Numbered from the stretch's first letter, positions 17,035 to 26,072 are shown. The stretch: DNA of 64,000 nucleotides from Actinoallomurus iriomotensis (GCF_030269445.1 NZ_BSTJ01000003.1:372001-436000); one strand, 5' to 3'. Notes: a model not told the origin generated them from the letters alone. Program-made: numbers and translations.

Positions 17035-18690
17035 ATGCTGGTACGGACCCGGCTTCTCACCACCGTCGTCGCCGTCGGTGGGCTCCTCACCTGTGCGGTT
17101 CCCGCGTACGCGGGACCGGCGGGCCAGGTCGTCTCCGACAACGTCGCGCTCACCACGACGGACGACGGCGTCCTGCACGCCAAGGAGACGGTGACGTTCG
17201 AGGGCACGGGGGTGCGACGCTCCCTCGTCCGCCTCAAGCACGTCGACGACCGCCGGGACCGGCGGTTCGACATCCGTGACGTCCACGGCGGCGCGGTGAC
17301 CGTCGACGGCGACCGTACGATCCTCACGCCGTCGGGCGGCGGGGGTTCCGGCCGGCGCACCGTCACGCTGACCTACACCGTGCACGGCACGATGACGCCG
17401 CTGCGGGGGCGCCAGCAGCTCGACTGGGTCGCCGCGGGCGGCTGGAACGTCCCCGTCGCGCAGACCCAGGTGACGGTCGAGGGCGGCGCCGCAGTGCAGG
17501 ACCTCAACTGCTTCGCCGGCGAGCTGGACAGCACGGTCGGCTGCACGCAGTTCTTCACCAACCACACGCACGTTCAGGCGGAGTTCCGGCAGGAGAGCCT
17601 GCAGCCCGGCGAGTACCTGACCATCGTGATCGGCTATCCGCCCGGCACGACGTCCGGCACGCCCGCGTACGACGAACGGCACACGCTGGCGACGGCGTTC
17701 ACGGTCAACGCCGTCACGGGCGCGGCACTGCTCGGCCTGCTCGTGCTGCTGCTCGGCGGCGTCGCCCTGCTGTACTCCACCCGTGGCCGGGACGCGCGCA
17801 TCGTCAGCAGGAAGGCGGCCGAGGGCGACCACGCGCCGCTCGACGACGGGGAGTTCTCGCCGCCGGACGGCGTACGGCCCGGTCAGATCGGCACCCTCAT
17901 CGACGAGCAGGCCGACGTCATCGACGTCACCGCCACGATCATCGATCTCGCGGTCCGGCGCTACCTGCTGATCGAGGAGCTGCCCCGTGAGACGTACGGG
18001 CGGCTCGACTGGCAGCTGCGGCGGCTCGACCGGCCGGCCGACGAGCTGATGCCGTACGAGCGGGTGCTCTACGACGCGCTGTTCGCCGGCCGCGACGTGG
18101 TCCGGCTGTCGGAGCTGGGCGGCACGTTCGCGGACCAGCTGGCGGCGGTGCGCGGCGCCCTGTACGAGGACGTCGTACGGCAGGGGTGGTTCACGCGGCG
18201 GCCGGACTCCGAGCGCACCCGCTGGACCACCGCGGGCACCGTTCTCGCGGGCCTCGGCATCATCGGCACGATCGCCCTGGCCCTGTACACGAACCTGGCG
18301 CTCATCGGCCTGGCGCTGGTCATCGCGGGGGCGGCACTGGCGATCGGCGGGCAGTACATGCCCGCCAAGACCACGCGCGGGGCGACCGTGCTCGCGCACA
18401 CGCTGGGCTTCCGCGCGTACCTGTACCGCGGCGAGACGCCGGACGCGCCGTCGGGCGACCGGGTGGCGATGTTCTCCCGTTACCTGCCCTACGCGGTGGT
18501 GTTCGACTCCGTGGCCCGCTGGGCCGGAACCGTCGCCGACATCGGCGGCGAGGGCGAGCGGGCCGACAACCTCTACTGGTACGAGGGCCCGGCCGAGTGG
18601 GACCTGTCCAACTTCGCGGAGTCGATGCGGAGCTTCACGCTGGCGACGTCCGGGGCCATCTCGGCCTCGCGACAGTTCAGAGCGATCTAG
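17035..18690 (+). CDS. DUF2207 membrane protein with shortened C-terminus
   Basis: A 551-residue protein: Sec signal peptide (cleavage after AYA near residue 24), an extracytoplasmic beta-rich domain to about 220, one TM helix (~223-247), a cytoplasmic region, two closely spaced TM helices (~400-440), and a C-terminal domain. Homologues usually end in a long Gly/Ser-rich tail finishing near GGGGSW. Here the chain stops after TLATSGAISASRQFRAI, exactly where IS605-like DNA begins, so the original tail appears to have been replaced. It could still be functional. The TACGCT box just before the ATG fits a leaderless transcript. Confidence 0.82.
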   Translation: MLVRTRLLTTVVAVGGLLTCAVPAYAGPAGQVVSDNVALTTTDDGVLHAKETVTFEGTGVRRSLVRLKHVDDRRDRRFDIRDVHGGAVTVDGDRTILTPSGGGGSGRRTVTLTYTVHGTMTPLRGRQQLDWVAAGGWNVPVAQTQVTVEGGAAVQDLNCFAGELDSTVGCTQFFTNHTHVQAEFRQESLQPGEYLTIVIGYPPGTTSGTPAYDERHTLATAFTVNAVTGAALLGLLVLLLGGVALLYSTRGRDARIVSRKAAEGDHAPLDDGEFSPPDGVRPGQIGTLIDEQADVIDVTATIIDLAVRRYLLIEELPRETYGRLDWQLRRLDRPADELMPYERVLYDALFAGRDVVRLSELGGTFADQLAAVRGALYEDVVRQGWFTRRPDSERTRWTTAGTVLAGLGIIGTIALALYTNLALIGLALVIAGAALAIGGQYMPAKTTRGATVLAHTLGFRAYLYRGETPDAPSGDRVAMFSRYLPYAVVFDSVARWAGTVADIGGEGERADNLYWYEGPAEWDLSNFAESMRSFTLATSGAISASRQFRAI

Positions 18691-18691
18691 T

Positions 18692-19377
18692 GAGGAACCC
18701 CGGTCCCTCAGCTTCAGGGCCGGGCGAACATTCGCGCCGGGAACCTCGGCAAGCCGGGCTCTCGTCGTCGCGTCAAGGCCGAGGCCAAACCGATCGCCTT
18801 CCGTGCCGAGGCCGCGCAGCCCTATGACGACCGGTGCCTGTCGTGGCAGTACGACGCCGGGACCGTGTCGGTGTGGACCGTCGAGGGCCGGATTGGACCG
18901 CCCCGGCGAAGTTGGAGCGTGACCGAGGCTGAACGCACCTCGTCCGGGATCTCCCTGGAAGACCTCAAGGGGATCCGGCAGAGGGTACGGCTCCGCGAGC
19001 CCCAGCGGGTCGCGCTGCACTCTTGGGCCTTCGCCCAGCTCGCAGACTTCATCACCTACAAGGCCAAGCGGGCCGGTGTGCCCGTGGTCTTCGTCGATCC
19101 GGCCTACACCTCACAGCAGTGCTGCGAGTGCGGCCACATCGACAACAAGAACCGGGTCAGCCAATCGGTTTTCCTCTGCCGGAACTGCGGGGTCGTTGCC
19201 CACGCGGACCGGAACGCCTCCCGCAACATCGCCCGTAAAGGCGAGGCTGTGTGGACCGCGGGGCGTGAGTCACGCGTCCCTGCCACCCCATAGGAGTGTC
19301 TGAACGGAGGAGCCCACCCAGCAGCCGGCTGGGCAGCTACCTCCAAGCCCGGTCCTTCCCTGCCGGGTCAAGTTGAC
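18692..19377 (+). mobile_element. Degenerate IS200/IS605-type element
   Basis: The element is bounded on the left by gtgaggaaccccggtccc followed by a short hairpin (CCCGGTCCCT...AGGGCCGGG), and on the right by a similar CCCGGTCC...GCCGGG end near 19350-19367. Such hairpin ends are typical of IS605-family elements, which lack terminal inverted repeats. Only a damaged tnpB is inside; no tnpA is present. Boundaries are approximate. The left end looks like a second copy of a right end, so two remnants may be fused. Confidence 0.55.
18721..19293 (+). pseudogene. tnpB: TnpB (IS605 OrfB) remnant with internal deletion
   Basis: The frame reads NLGKPGSRRRVKAEAKPIAF and then AAQPYDDRCLSWQYDAGTVS, a piece of the TnpB wedge/N-terminal region. 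It jumps within a few codons (EGRIGPPRRSWSVTEAERTS) to the RuvC-II region GISLEDLKGIRQRVR. After this come the zinc finger (CCECGH...CRNCG) and the RuvC-III motif HADRNASRN. The start of the protein and the part holding the RuvC-I Asp are gone, about half of a normal ~400-residue TnpB. The remaining frame is open and ends in PATP. A guided nuclease activity is not expected. Confidence 0.8.
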
Positions 19378-19549
19378 AACTCTGTCCTGACTAAGGAGTC
19401 ATGAGCCGGAAATGTCCGGCTTTGTGATGACCTTACCTGCGCATTGTGTGACGCGGATGGTACGCCGGGATACTGGAACTGTAGAGGACCACGAGAGCGC
19501 GAATAGTCGATGTGTCTCGTGCCAATCCCCGGCAACCAAGGGAGACGAT

Positions 19550-19843
19550 GTGCGAAAGAAGTTCAGCGCCGCCGCCGGCCTCGTCACCATAGCGACGGCC
19601 GGCGCCCTGTTCGCGAGCACGCCCGCGTATGCCATGGAAGACATCGCCTCGGTCACACCCGCCGTGACCGCCGGCACGGCTCCGGCCGGCGTTCAGCAGA
19701 CGACGTCGACCAGCGCGCGTACAGTCGCCTCGGACCACCACCGGCGTCGCCACCGCCACCGCCGCCGTCACCACCGGCGTCACCACAGGCACCACCGGCA
19801 CCACAGGCACCACAGGCATCACCGGTACCACCACCGGTACTGA
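19550..19843 (+). CDS. Small secreted histidine/arginine-rich protein
   Basis: A 97-residue protein with a GTG start behind an AAGGGAGA ribosome binding site, and a signal peptide (RKKFSAAAGLVTIATAGALF, cleavage near STPAYA). A Thr/Ala-rich linker follows. The last ~36 residues consist almost only of His and Arg with a few Tyr (HHRHHRHHRYHHRY at the end). The tail is encoded by CACCGGCACCACAGG-type repeats. Such tails can bind Ni, Zn or Cu, or anionic surface polymers; no family is recognised. The DNA repeat itself could also favour length variation. Confidence 0.6.
   Translation: MRKKFSAAAGLVTIATAGALFASTPAYAMEDIASVTPAVTAGTAPAGVQQTTSTSARTVASDHHRRRHRHRRRHHRRHHRHHRHHRHHRHHRYHHRY
19737..19842 (+). 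repeat. Tandem CAC/CGG trinucleotide-type repeats encoding the His/Arg tail
   Basis: Imperfect repeats built from CACCGGCACCACAGG units cover the 3' third of the His-rich gene. The unit length is a multiple of three, so expansion or contraction would keep the reading frame. Confidence 0.8.
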
Positions 19844-19960
19844 ACCGGGGCGGTCACGGATTCGGCGAAAGCAGGGACAAGGGCCGTCGGAAAATCCATG
19901 GGTGTGAAAGGCGAACAGCCATCGGCCCTGCCGCACGAATCGGGCGGTTGATCCCTCCGA

Positions 19961-19986
19961 CCGGGCGCCGGTATCACGGCGCCCGG
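19961..19986 (+). terminator. Hairpin downstream of the His-rich gene
   Basis: CCGGGCGCC and GGCGCCCGG form a perfect 9-bp stem with an 8-nt loop. The hairpin lies between the His-rich gene and the convergent asparaginase gene, and can serve both. No U-tract. Confidence 0.5.
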
Positions 19987-20029
19987 ATCACCTTGACACG
20001 GTGTCGATGACCAAAAGCGATGTCGGCGA

Positions 20030-20068
20030 CTAAAAGCCGACCGCGTCGGTGGCTAAAAGCCGACCGCG
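20030..20068. repeat. 16-bp direct repeat at the end of the asparaginase gene
   Basis: CTAAAAGCCGACCGCG occurs at 20030-20045 and 20053-20068. The second copy contains the asparaginase stop codon, so the first copy is a small duplication of the gene's 3' end. Confidence 0.7.
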
Positions 20069-20976
20069 CGGATTTCGCCGACCACCGAATCGCCGCCGTG
20101 GACCGGCAGCGTGGCGAGCTCGCCGAGCGCCCCGTCCACGCCGAGGGCCCGCAGCGTCGCGACCGTGACCGGCGTACGGGCGCGCATCGCACCGTCATCG
20201 ATCTTGATGGCGCCCGCGCGGCCGTCCGCGAGGGCGAACGCGTCGATGCCCTCCGCGCCGCACTTGACCAGCAGGCCCGGCACCGCGTCCATGAGGCGGC
20301 GTTCCTCGCGGTCGGTGCCCGAGGTCCACTCCGGGTAGGCCCGCATCGCGTCCGCGACCCGCCGTTCCGGTGTGCCCGGCTCGGCGATGACCAGCGCGCG
20401 GAACGCGCGGGACAGCCCGGTCAGGCCGATCGCGAACAGCGGGGCGCCGCAGCCGTCCACGCCCGTGGCGACGATCCGGTCACCGGTCAGCTCCTCCACC
20501 GTCTCGCGCACCGCGACCTGCAGCGGATGCTCCGGCGACAGGTACGACTCGGTGGGCCAGCCGTTGATCACACAGGTCGCGAGCATGGCCGAGTGCTTGC
20601 CCGAGCAGTTCATCCTCAGCCGCGACTTCTCCCGTACGACGGCGAGCTCGATGTCGAGCGGCCACTGCGCCGGGCACCGCAGCGCGTCGGCGGTCAGGCC
20701 CGCCCCGGCGAGGATCTTCTCCGCTCCCGCGACGTGGAAGTCCTCACCCGAGTGGCTGGCCGCCGCGAGCGCGAGCAGTTCGTTCTCCAGGCCGAGACCG
20801 TGCCGCACCATCGCGACCGCCTGCAGCGGTTTGTTCGCCGACCGAGGGAAGACCGGTTCGTCAGGATCGCCGAGGCTCAGCGCCGGGGAGCCGTCGGCGT
20901 CCAGAGCGATCACTGAGCCGCGATGCCGCGACTCCACGAAGCCGGAACGTTCCACCTCGACGAGGACCGGATTCAT
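20053..20976 (-). CDS. Asparaginase (L-asparaginase II family, thermolabile type)
   Basis: A 307-residue cytoplasmic enzyme of the asparaginase family distinct from the classical EcAI/EcAII fold. Recognisable blocks are VERSGFVESRHRGSVIALD, RSANKPLQAVAMV (the start of the active-site region), AAASHSGEDFHVAG, MNCSGKHSAMLATC, and VKCGAEGIDAFAL. It hydrolyses asparagine to aspartate and ammonia, or a related amide. The start MNPVLVEVERSG has a GGGGGAAG site directly upstream; a longer in-frame extension would have no matching family sequence. Confidence 0.88.
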   Translation of the reverse strand: MNPVLVEVERSGFVESRHRGSVIALDADGSPALSLGDPDEPVFPRSANKPLQAVAMVRHGLGLENELLALAAASHSGEDFHVAGAEKILAGAGLTADALRCPAQWPLDIELAVVREKSRLRMNCSGKHSAMLATCVINGWPTESYLSPEHPLQVAVRETVEELTGDRIVATGVDGCGAPLFAIGLTGLSRAFRALVIAEPGTPERRVADAMRAYPEWTSGTDREERRLMDAVPGLLVKCGAEGIDAFALADGRAGAIKIDDGAMRARTPVTVATLRALGVDGALGELATLPVHGGDSVVGEIRAVGF

Positions 20977-21176
20977 CTTCCCCCTTGAGAGCGTTGCGGG
21001 CTCGGCGGTGGCTCGTGACGACCGCGCCTCGTCCGGTGGACTCACACCAGACGGCCGTCGCCAGGGCCGTCACGCCCTCAACGAGCTGGGCGTTCGCCGT
21101 AGCAGGGCGATATTCGGGCGAACATCAGCCTATCCACCCCACCGGCCGGGGATGACGGCGCCGATCCGCGGAGGCG

Positions 21177-22637
21177 TCACTCGGCCTGGCGCCAGCGCGC
21201 CTGGTCCTCGCCCTCCTTGCGCACGCACTCCATCGGCGTTCCCGCGTTCGTGACTCCCGTCGCGCCTTCCGGTGAGCAGAACGCCCCCGGCGTGACGGTC
21301 CGCGGGGACTCGGACGACGTCGGCCGCGTCGTGCCGGGGTTCGGCCGTGACCTCCGGGGCGTCGACGTCGTGGCCGGAGTGTGCCGTGTCCCGCGGTGCG
21401 ATGGCACGCTCGACGGCGATGTTCCGTCATGACGATCGGCCGGGCTCCGCGGTACCGCCTGGCCCGGCACGGAGGGCCGGCGCGACGCTTCGAACGAGGG
21501 CGTCGCCGAGGGGAGGTCGTGCGCGGTCGCGGTCCCGTGCGTGACCATGCCCTGGAGCGCGACGCCTCCCGCGACGAAGCCGGCCACCAGCACGACTCCG
21601 GCGACGGCCAGCGGCCACTTCCGTCCGGACCGCGCGTCGCGCCGGCGCCCCGATGACGACGGTGACGAGAGGCGGGGATCGCGAGGGCCGGTGGGGCGTC
21701 GCTCCGGCGTGACGGGCGGACGCGTGGGGGCATGCCGCTGCTCCGGCAGTGTGGACGGACGCGTCGGCGCGGGCGGCGGCGTCGCCCGGTTCCGGTACGG
21801 CGTCTCGACGTGCTCCGCCGTGAGGGCCGTGCCGTCGCCCAGAGCGGCCACCGCCTCGACCAGCGCCGCGGCGCTCGGCCGGCGCGCCGGGTCCCGGTTC
21901 AGCGTCGGGTGCAGGAGGGGCAGTAGCCACGAGGGGACCCCTTCCAGGTTCGCCCTGCCCTCCACGACGTTGAGGATGACGGACTGGAAACCGCCGGTGC
22001 CGTAGGGCGGGCGGCCGGTGGCGGCGAACGCGACGGTGACCGCCCACGCGTGCACGTCCGTGGCAGGCGACGGCGGCAGGTCGTCGAAGACCTCCGGCGC
22101 CATGTACGCAGGGGTGCCGGTGACCATGCCGGTCTGGGTGAGCCGTGCGGAATCGGGGGACTGCGCGATCCCGAAGTCGATGACGACCGGTTCGCCCTCG
22201 ACCATCATCGTGTTGCTCGGCTTGAGGTCACGGTGGACGACCCCGGCCTGGTGGATCGCCACCAGGGCTCTGGCCAGGCCCAGCGCGAGCCGTCGCAGCG
22301 CGTCCCCGCGCAACGGCCCGTCCTCGGTGACCACCTTGTCGAGCTGCCGGCCCTCGATGAAGCGCGTCACCACGAAGGGGCGGACGGCGGTCACATCACC
22401 GTCCAGGACCTCGGCCACGTGCGGGCTGCGCACCCGCCTCATCGTGTCGATCTCCCGTGCGAGCCGCTGCCGCGCCGTCGGGTCCGCCGCCAGTGCCGGC
22501 CTGAGCACTTTGATCGCGACATCCCTGCCGGCCGGATCGACCGCGCGATAGACCACTCCCATACCGCCGGACCCGAGCCGGGTCAGCCGACGGTAAGGTC
22601 CCAGCTTCTCCGGCGGCGCCTCTTCGTTGTTGACCAT
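21177..22637 (-). CDS. Membrane Ser/Thr protein kinase (PknB-like)
   Basis: A 486-residue Hanks-type kinase with every catalytic motif: Gly-rich loop GSGGMGVVY (22-30), Lys43, HRDLKPSN (135-142), DFG (154-156), the activation loop GTPAYMAPE and a C-lobe ending near 265. A Pro/Arg/Ser-rich juxtamembrane linker follows, then one TM helix (~341-361) and a ~125-residue extracytoplasmic Ser/Thr/Pro-rich region. That region has two Cys near the end (FCSPEG, MECVRK) and no PASTA repeats. The sensed signal is unknown. It stands alone between the asparaginase and BKACE genes. Confidence 0.93.
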   Translation of the reverse strand: MVNNEEAPPEKLGPYRRLTRLGSGGMGVVYRAVDPAGRDVAIKVLRPALAADPTARQRLAREIDTMRRVRSPHVAEVLDGDVTAVRPFVVTRFIEGRQLDKVVTEDGPLRGDALRRLALGLARALVAIHQAGVVHRDLKPSNTMMVEGEPVVIDFGIAQSPDSARLTQTGMVTGTPAYMAPEVFDDLPPSPATDVHAWAVTVAFAATGRPPYGTGGFQSVILNVVEGRANLEGVPSWLLPLLHPTLNRDPARRPSAAALVEAVAALGDGTALTAEHVETPYRNRATPPPAPTRPSTLPEQRHAPTRPPVTPERRPTGPRDPRLSSPSSSGRRRDARSGRKWPLAVAGVVLVAGFVAGGVALQGMVTHGTATAHDLPSATPSFEASRRPSVPGQAVPRSPADRHDGTSPSSVPSHRGTRHTPATTSTPRRSRPNPGTTRPTSSESPRTVTPGAFCSPEGATGVTNAGTPMECVRKEGEDQARWRQAE

Positions 22638-22748
22638 GGTCCGGATGACCCTACACAGAGTGGTCACCGACTCGCCCGGAGTGTTCGTTATGTGGCTATT
22701 TTCAAGTTTTTTGCCGTTTGGCGTAGATGATGCGCCTCGTAACAGGCG

Positions 22749-23573
22749 TCACGATTCCTTGACGCCAAGGAACGACCGCGCCTCCGCCGGAGACATCGGC
22801 GCCCGCTGGGCGATCTTGGTGAGGGTGACCGCGCGCTCGACGAGCTGGGCGTTGGACGTCACCGGCTGCCCCTTGGCGTACGTCAGCGTGTCCTCCATGC
22901 CGACCCGCAGATGGCCTCCGGCCGACAGGGCCGCGTACATCACCGGAAGGCTCGTCCGGCCGATGCCCGTCGCCGACCACGTGGCGCCTTCGGGCAGCGC
23001 CGCGACCGCGGCCACCAGCGACCGGGTGTCCCCCGGCATGCCGCCCGGCACCCCCATGACAAGGTCGCAGTGGACGTGGCCGCCGTACGGCGCGCCGTAG
23101 GTGTCGAGCAGGCGGTGCAGCGCGGCGACGTGACCGAGATCGAACAGCTCGAACTCCGGCACGACCTCCCTGGCCTGCGTGAGCTGGTACAGCTCGGCCA
23201 TGAAGGGCCAGGGGTTCATGAACACGTCGTCGCCGAAGTTGACCGTGCCGCACGTGAGCGAGCAGGCGTCCGGCATGGCGTCGAGGACCTTGAGCCGGTG
23301 CTCGTACGGGTCGGTGACCGCTCCGCCGGTGGACAGCTGCACGATCAGGCCGGTGCTCTCGCGTATGGCGGCCACCGTGTCCCGCAGCCGGGCCGGGTCG
23401 AGCGTCGGCCGGGCCTCGGCGTCGCGGATGTGGACGTGGATGACGGCCGCGCCGGCCTCCTCGCACTCCTTCGCCGTCTGGACCAGCTCCTCCAGCGTCA
23501 CCGGGAGCGCCGGCGCGGCGACCTTGTCGGCCTCGGCGCCGGTGGGCGCAACAGTTATCAGTGTGCTGTCCAT
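22749..23573 (-). CDS. Beta-keto acid cleavage enzyme (BKACE, DUF849)
   Basis: A 274-residue TIM-barrel enzyme of the family of 3-keto-5-aminohexanoate cleavage enzyme (Kce). It condenses a beta-keto acid with acetyl-CoA to give acetoacetate and a new CoA thioester, using a divalent metal. The metal-binding and substrate motifs are visible: AAVIHVHIRD near residue 44 (His-x-His), CSLTCGTVNFG, and YGGHVHCDLVMG in the second half. The exact keto acid cannot be predicted. A second ATG lies nine bases upstream. The gene is divergent from dtd. Confidence 0.9.
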   Translation of the reverse strand: MDSTLITVAPTGAEADKVAAPALPVTLEELVQTAKECEEAGAAVIHVHIRDAEARPTLDPARLRDTVAAIRESTGLIVQLSTGGAVTDPYEHRLKVLDAMPDACSLTCGTVNFGDDVFMNPWPFMAELYQLTQAREVVPEFELFDLGHVAALHRLLDTYGAPYGGHVHCDLVMGVPGGMPGDTRSLVAAVAALPEGATWSATGIGRTSLPVMYAALSAGGHLRVGMEDTLTYAKGQPVTSNAQLVERAVTLTKIAQRAPMSPAEARSFLGVKES

Positions 23574-23652
23574 GGACAACATGATTTCAAGCGCACACCC
23601 GACTTGGCGAGAAAATCTTCGTAATTATCGCGCTGAGCGCGGATGAGGCAGA

Positions 23653-24096
23653 ATGCGGTCCGTGCGAGCGGTGGTGCAGAGGGTGAGCCGGGCGAGTGTC
23701 TCCGTCGACGACGAGGTCGTCGGGGCGATCGACGAGCCGGGCCTCATGGTCCTCGTCGGGGTGACCCACGACGACACGCCCGCGCACGCGGCCAAGCTCG
23801 CCGCCAAGCTCTGGGGCCTGCGCGTCTTCGACGGGCCGCAGGCCGAGGCCTCCTGCTCCGACCTCGGCGCGCCGCTCCTCGTGATCAGTCAGTTCACCCT
23901 GTACGGCGACACGCGCAAGGGCCGCCGGCCGTCGTGGCTCGCCGCCGCGCCCGGGCCGGTCGCCGAGCCGCTCGTCGACGAGGTCGTCGCCGCCCTGCGG
24001 CGCCTGGGCGCACGCGTCGAGACCGGCCGGTTCGGCGCCGACATGAAGGTCACCCTGACCAATGACGGCCCGATCACGCTCATCCTGGAGGTCTGA
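23653..24096 (+). CDS. dtd: D-aminoacyl-tRNA deacylase
   Basis: A 147-residue homodimeric editing enzyme that removes D-amino acids (and Gly from tRNA-Ala) from tRNA. The N-terminus [19 protein letters not shown], the [17 protein letters not shown] block (the family's SQxTL motif) and [11 protein letters not shown] (the NxPxT-type cross-subunit Gly-cisPro region, here GPIT) are all intact. The length is normal for the family. It is followed by a convergent small membrane protein gene 16 bp away. Confidence 0.95.
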   Translation: MRSVRAVVQRVSRASVSVDDEVVGAIDEPGLMVLVGVTHDDTPAHAAKLAAKLWGLRVFDGPQAEASCSDLGAPLLVISQFTLYGDTRKGRRPSWLAAAPGPVAEPLVDEVVAALRRLGARVETGRFGADMKVTLTNDGPITLILEV

Positions 24097-24112
24097 CCGG
24101 CCTCCCGCACGG

Positions 24113-24562
24113 TCAGACGACGCCCACCACGGCGGTGAGGATGACCACCAGGCCGACGACGCCCGCGATCGTCAGGATGATCCGGTCGTTCTGCGCCAGC
24201 CGCGCGCGTACGGCCGGCGAGTAGACCACCACCCCCGTGTCCCGGTTCGGGTCGTGGGGAGTGGCGCGGGCGAACGGGTTGGGCAGGCCGGCGGCACGCC
24301 ATATCGCGTCGTTCTTCACCCGCTGGTGCGCGGACGAGCAGGCGAACAGCCGCCCGCGCACCGGCTCGTGGCAGGCGAACCCCTGCCGCGTCATCACCCG
24401 GCACACGGTGGGGTTGAGCGCGAACTCGTAGACGCACCACATCAGCAGAGCCAGGAGCGCGAGCCGCCACGCGCTCAGCAGCACGGACGCGAGCATTAAG
24501 GCGGCGATCGCCACCCACCAGACGTAGACGGGCTCCCGCCACCGACGCCGCCGTCGCCCCAT
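24113..24562 (-). CDS. Small membrane protein of unknown function
   Basis: A 149-residue protein with a basic N-terminus (MGRRRRRWREP), one or two TM helices at ~13-45 and a C-terminal TM helix (~127-147). The loop has three Cys (NPTVCRVMTRQGFACHEPV and LFACSSAHQRVKND). The MGRRRRR start is preceded by AAAGGGAAC; a longer reading frame upstream has no comparable site. No family was recognised. The Cys-containing loop between membrane segments might bind a metal or form disulfides. Confidence 0.65.
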   Translation of the reverse strand: MGRRRRRWREPVYVWWVAIAALMLASVLLSAWRLALLALLMWCVYEFALNPTVCRVMTRQGFACHEPVRGRLFACSSAHQRVKNDAIWRAAGLPNPFARATPHDPNRDTGVVVYSPAVRARLAQNDRIILTIAGVVGLVVILTAVVGVV

Positions 24563-24682
24563 GTTCCCTTTCCTCGCCGAGGTCTCCGGCGCACCCTCAG
24601 GTGCACCATCCGACGGAGAGAACCTTCCCATGAGCGCCGCCCATTATGATCTTGTTCTGCTGCTATTTATCGCATTATCGGC

Positions 24683-25645
24683 TTATCGGCGACGAAGGTC
24701 GATCTTGACGGTGGATCCGGTGTCCGGGGACACGATGACCTCCTGCGTCGCCGCGACACCTCCGGCGAGCAGCGTCTCGTCGACCGGGACGTTCCGTTTC
24801 ACCATGCCGAGCGCGATCGGCCCGAGCTCGTAGTGCCGGGCCGCCGAGCCGACGAACCCCACGGTGCGCCCGCCGGACTCGATCGGGTCACCGTGCGCGG
24901 GCAGGTGGTCGACGCTCCCGTCGAGATGGAGGAAGACCAGCCGGCGCGGCGGACGGCCGAGGTTCTGCACCCGCGCGACCGTCTCCTGGCCCCGGTAGCA
25001 GCCCTTGTCGAGGTGCACGGCGACGTCGATCCAGCCCGCCTCGTGCGGGATGGTGCGATGGTCGGTGTCCAGGCCGAACCGCGGGCGGTGCGCGGCGATC
25101 CGCAGCGCCTCGTACGCCCACAGGCCGGCGAGCCGCGCGTGCCAGTCACGGTCGAGCGTCTCGCGCGGCACGATCAGCCCGTCGGTCGTGACGAGGGCGT
25201 CCTCGGGCGGCTCGACACCGGAGAGCGTGACGACGGCGTACGAGGCGGTCTCGTCGGTGACCTCGACGCGCATCATGAACCGCATGCGGTCGAGGAACTC
25301 CGCGAGCCCCGCGGCCGCGCCTGGCTCGACGTGCGCCCAGACCGCCTCGCCGTCGTCGACCAGGGCCAGGTGGTGCTCGACGTGGCCGTTGGGACTGAGC
25401 AGGAGCGCCTCGGTGGGCGTGTACGGGGCCAGCCGTTCGAGGTGCTGGCTCATGAGACTGTGCAGGAACCGCAGCCGGTCGGCGCCGGCCACGCGTACGA
25501 CGCCTCGGTTTCCACGGTCGACCACCGCGGCACCCGTCGCGAGCGCCCGTTGCTCGGCGGAGGGTTCGCCGTAGTGCGCCGCGACCTGCGCGTCGGGGGG
25601 ATCGGCCGGTACGGCCCCGTGGGTGCTCAGCAGCGGGCTGTCCAT
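24683..25645 (-). CDS. ygfZ: Folate-binding protein YgfZ (Fe-S cluster protein maintenance)
   Basis: A 320-residue GcvT-related protein that uses tetrahydrofolate to help keep certain Fe-S enzymes active. The family signature KGCYRGQE, with its conserved Cys, lies at about 214-221 (HLDKGCYRGQETVARVQNLG). The N-terminal region VVDRGNRGVVRVAGADRLRF and the AWAH-type motif are typical. It starts 10 bp after the Fur-family gene on the same strand and is probably co-transcribed with it, linking Fe-S maintenance with metal or peroxide sensing. Confidence 0.93.
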   Translation of the reverse strand: MDSPLLSTHGAVPADPPDAQVAAHYGEPSAEQRALATGAAVVDRGNRGVVRVAGADRLRFLHSLMSQHLERLAPYTPTEALLLSPNGHVEHHLALVDDGEAVWAHVEPGAAAGLAEFLDRMRFMMRVEVTDETASYAVVTLSGVEPPEDALVTTDGLIVPRETLDRDWHARLAGLWAYEALRIAAHRPRFGLDTDHRTIPHEAGWIDVAVHLDKGCYRGQETVARVQNLGRPPRRLVFLHLDGSVDHLPAHGDPIESGGRTVGFVGSAARHYELGPIALGMVKRNVPVDETLLAGGVAATQEVIVSPDTGSTVKIDLRRR

Positions 25646-25655
25646 ACGGGCAAGA

Positions 25656-26072
25656 CTACGTCTTACGGCAGTCGCGGCAGCGCCCGTAGACCGTGAGGTG
25701 CTGCACGTCGGTCTCGAACCCGAAGTCGTCCTCCAGCCGTTCGACCAGACCGTCCGCCACGGACGGGTCCACGTCGTAGACCGCCTCGCATCCGCGGCAC
25801 ACCAGATGGACGTGCTCGGCCTCGGCGGCGAGATGGTACGTCGGCGGCTTGTGCCCCAGATGGGTGTGCTTGACCAGGTCGAGCTGCTCGAGCAGTTCGA
25901 GCGTGCGGTAGATCGTGGAGATGTTCACCCCGCGCGCGGTGCGCTGCACCTCGGCGCAGATCTCCTCTGGAGTCGCGTGACGAAGAGCCGTCACCGCCTC
26001 CAGCACGAGCTGGCGCTGGGGTGTCACGCGGTAGCCCCGCGCTCGCAGCTCCTTGTGCCAGAGTTCCGTCAC
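25656..26072 (-). CDS. Fur-family metalloregulator
   Basis: A 138-residue Fur-type repressor: an N-terminal winged helix (GYRVTPQRQLVLEAVTALRH and STIYRTLELLEQLDLV) and a dimerisation domain with the metal-binding sequence EAEHVHLVCRGCEAVYDVD, plus a second Cys pair CRDCRKT at the very end (structural zinc). The GTG start gives VTELWHKELRARG. Which metal or signal it senses (iron, zinc or peroxide) cannot be assigned from sequence alone. It sits directly upstream of ygfZ; the nitrobindin gene nearby also deals with haem, which makes iron or redox control plausible. Confidence 0.9.
   Translation of the reverse strand: MTELWHKELRARGYRVTPQRQLVLEAVTALRHATPEEICAEVQRTARGVNISTIYRTLELLEQLDLVKHTHLGHKPPTYHLAAEAEHVHLVCRGCEAVYDVDPSVADGLVERLEDDFGFETDVQHLTVYGRCRDCRKT

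Noticed and set aside
18721-19293. Functional TnpB nuclease
   Set aside because: RuvC-I region and N-terminus are deleted; only half the protein length remains.
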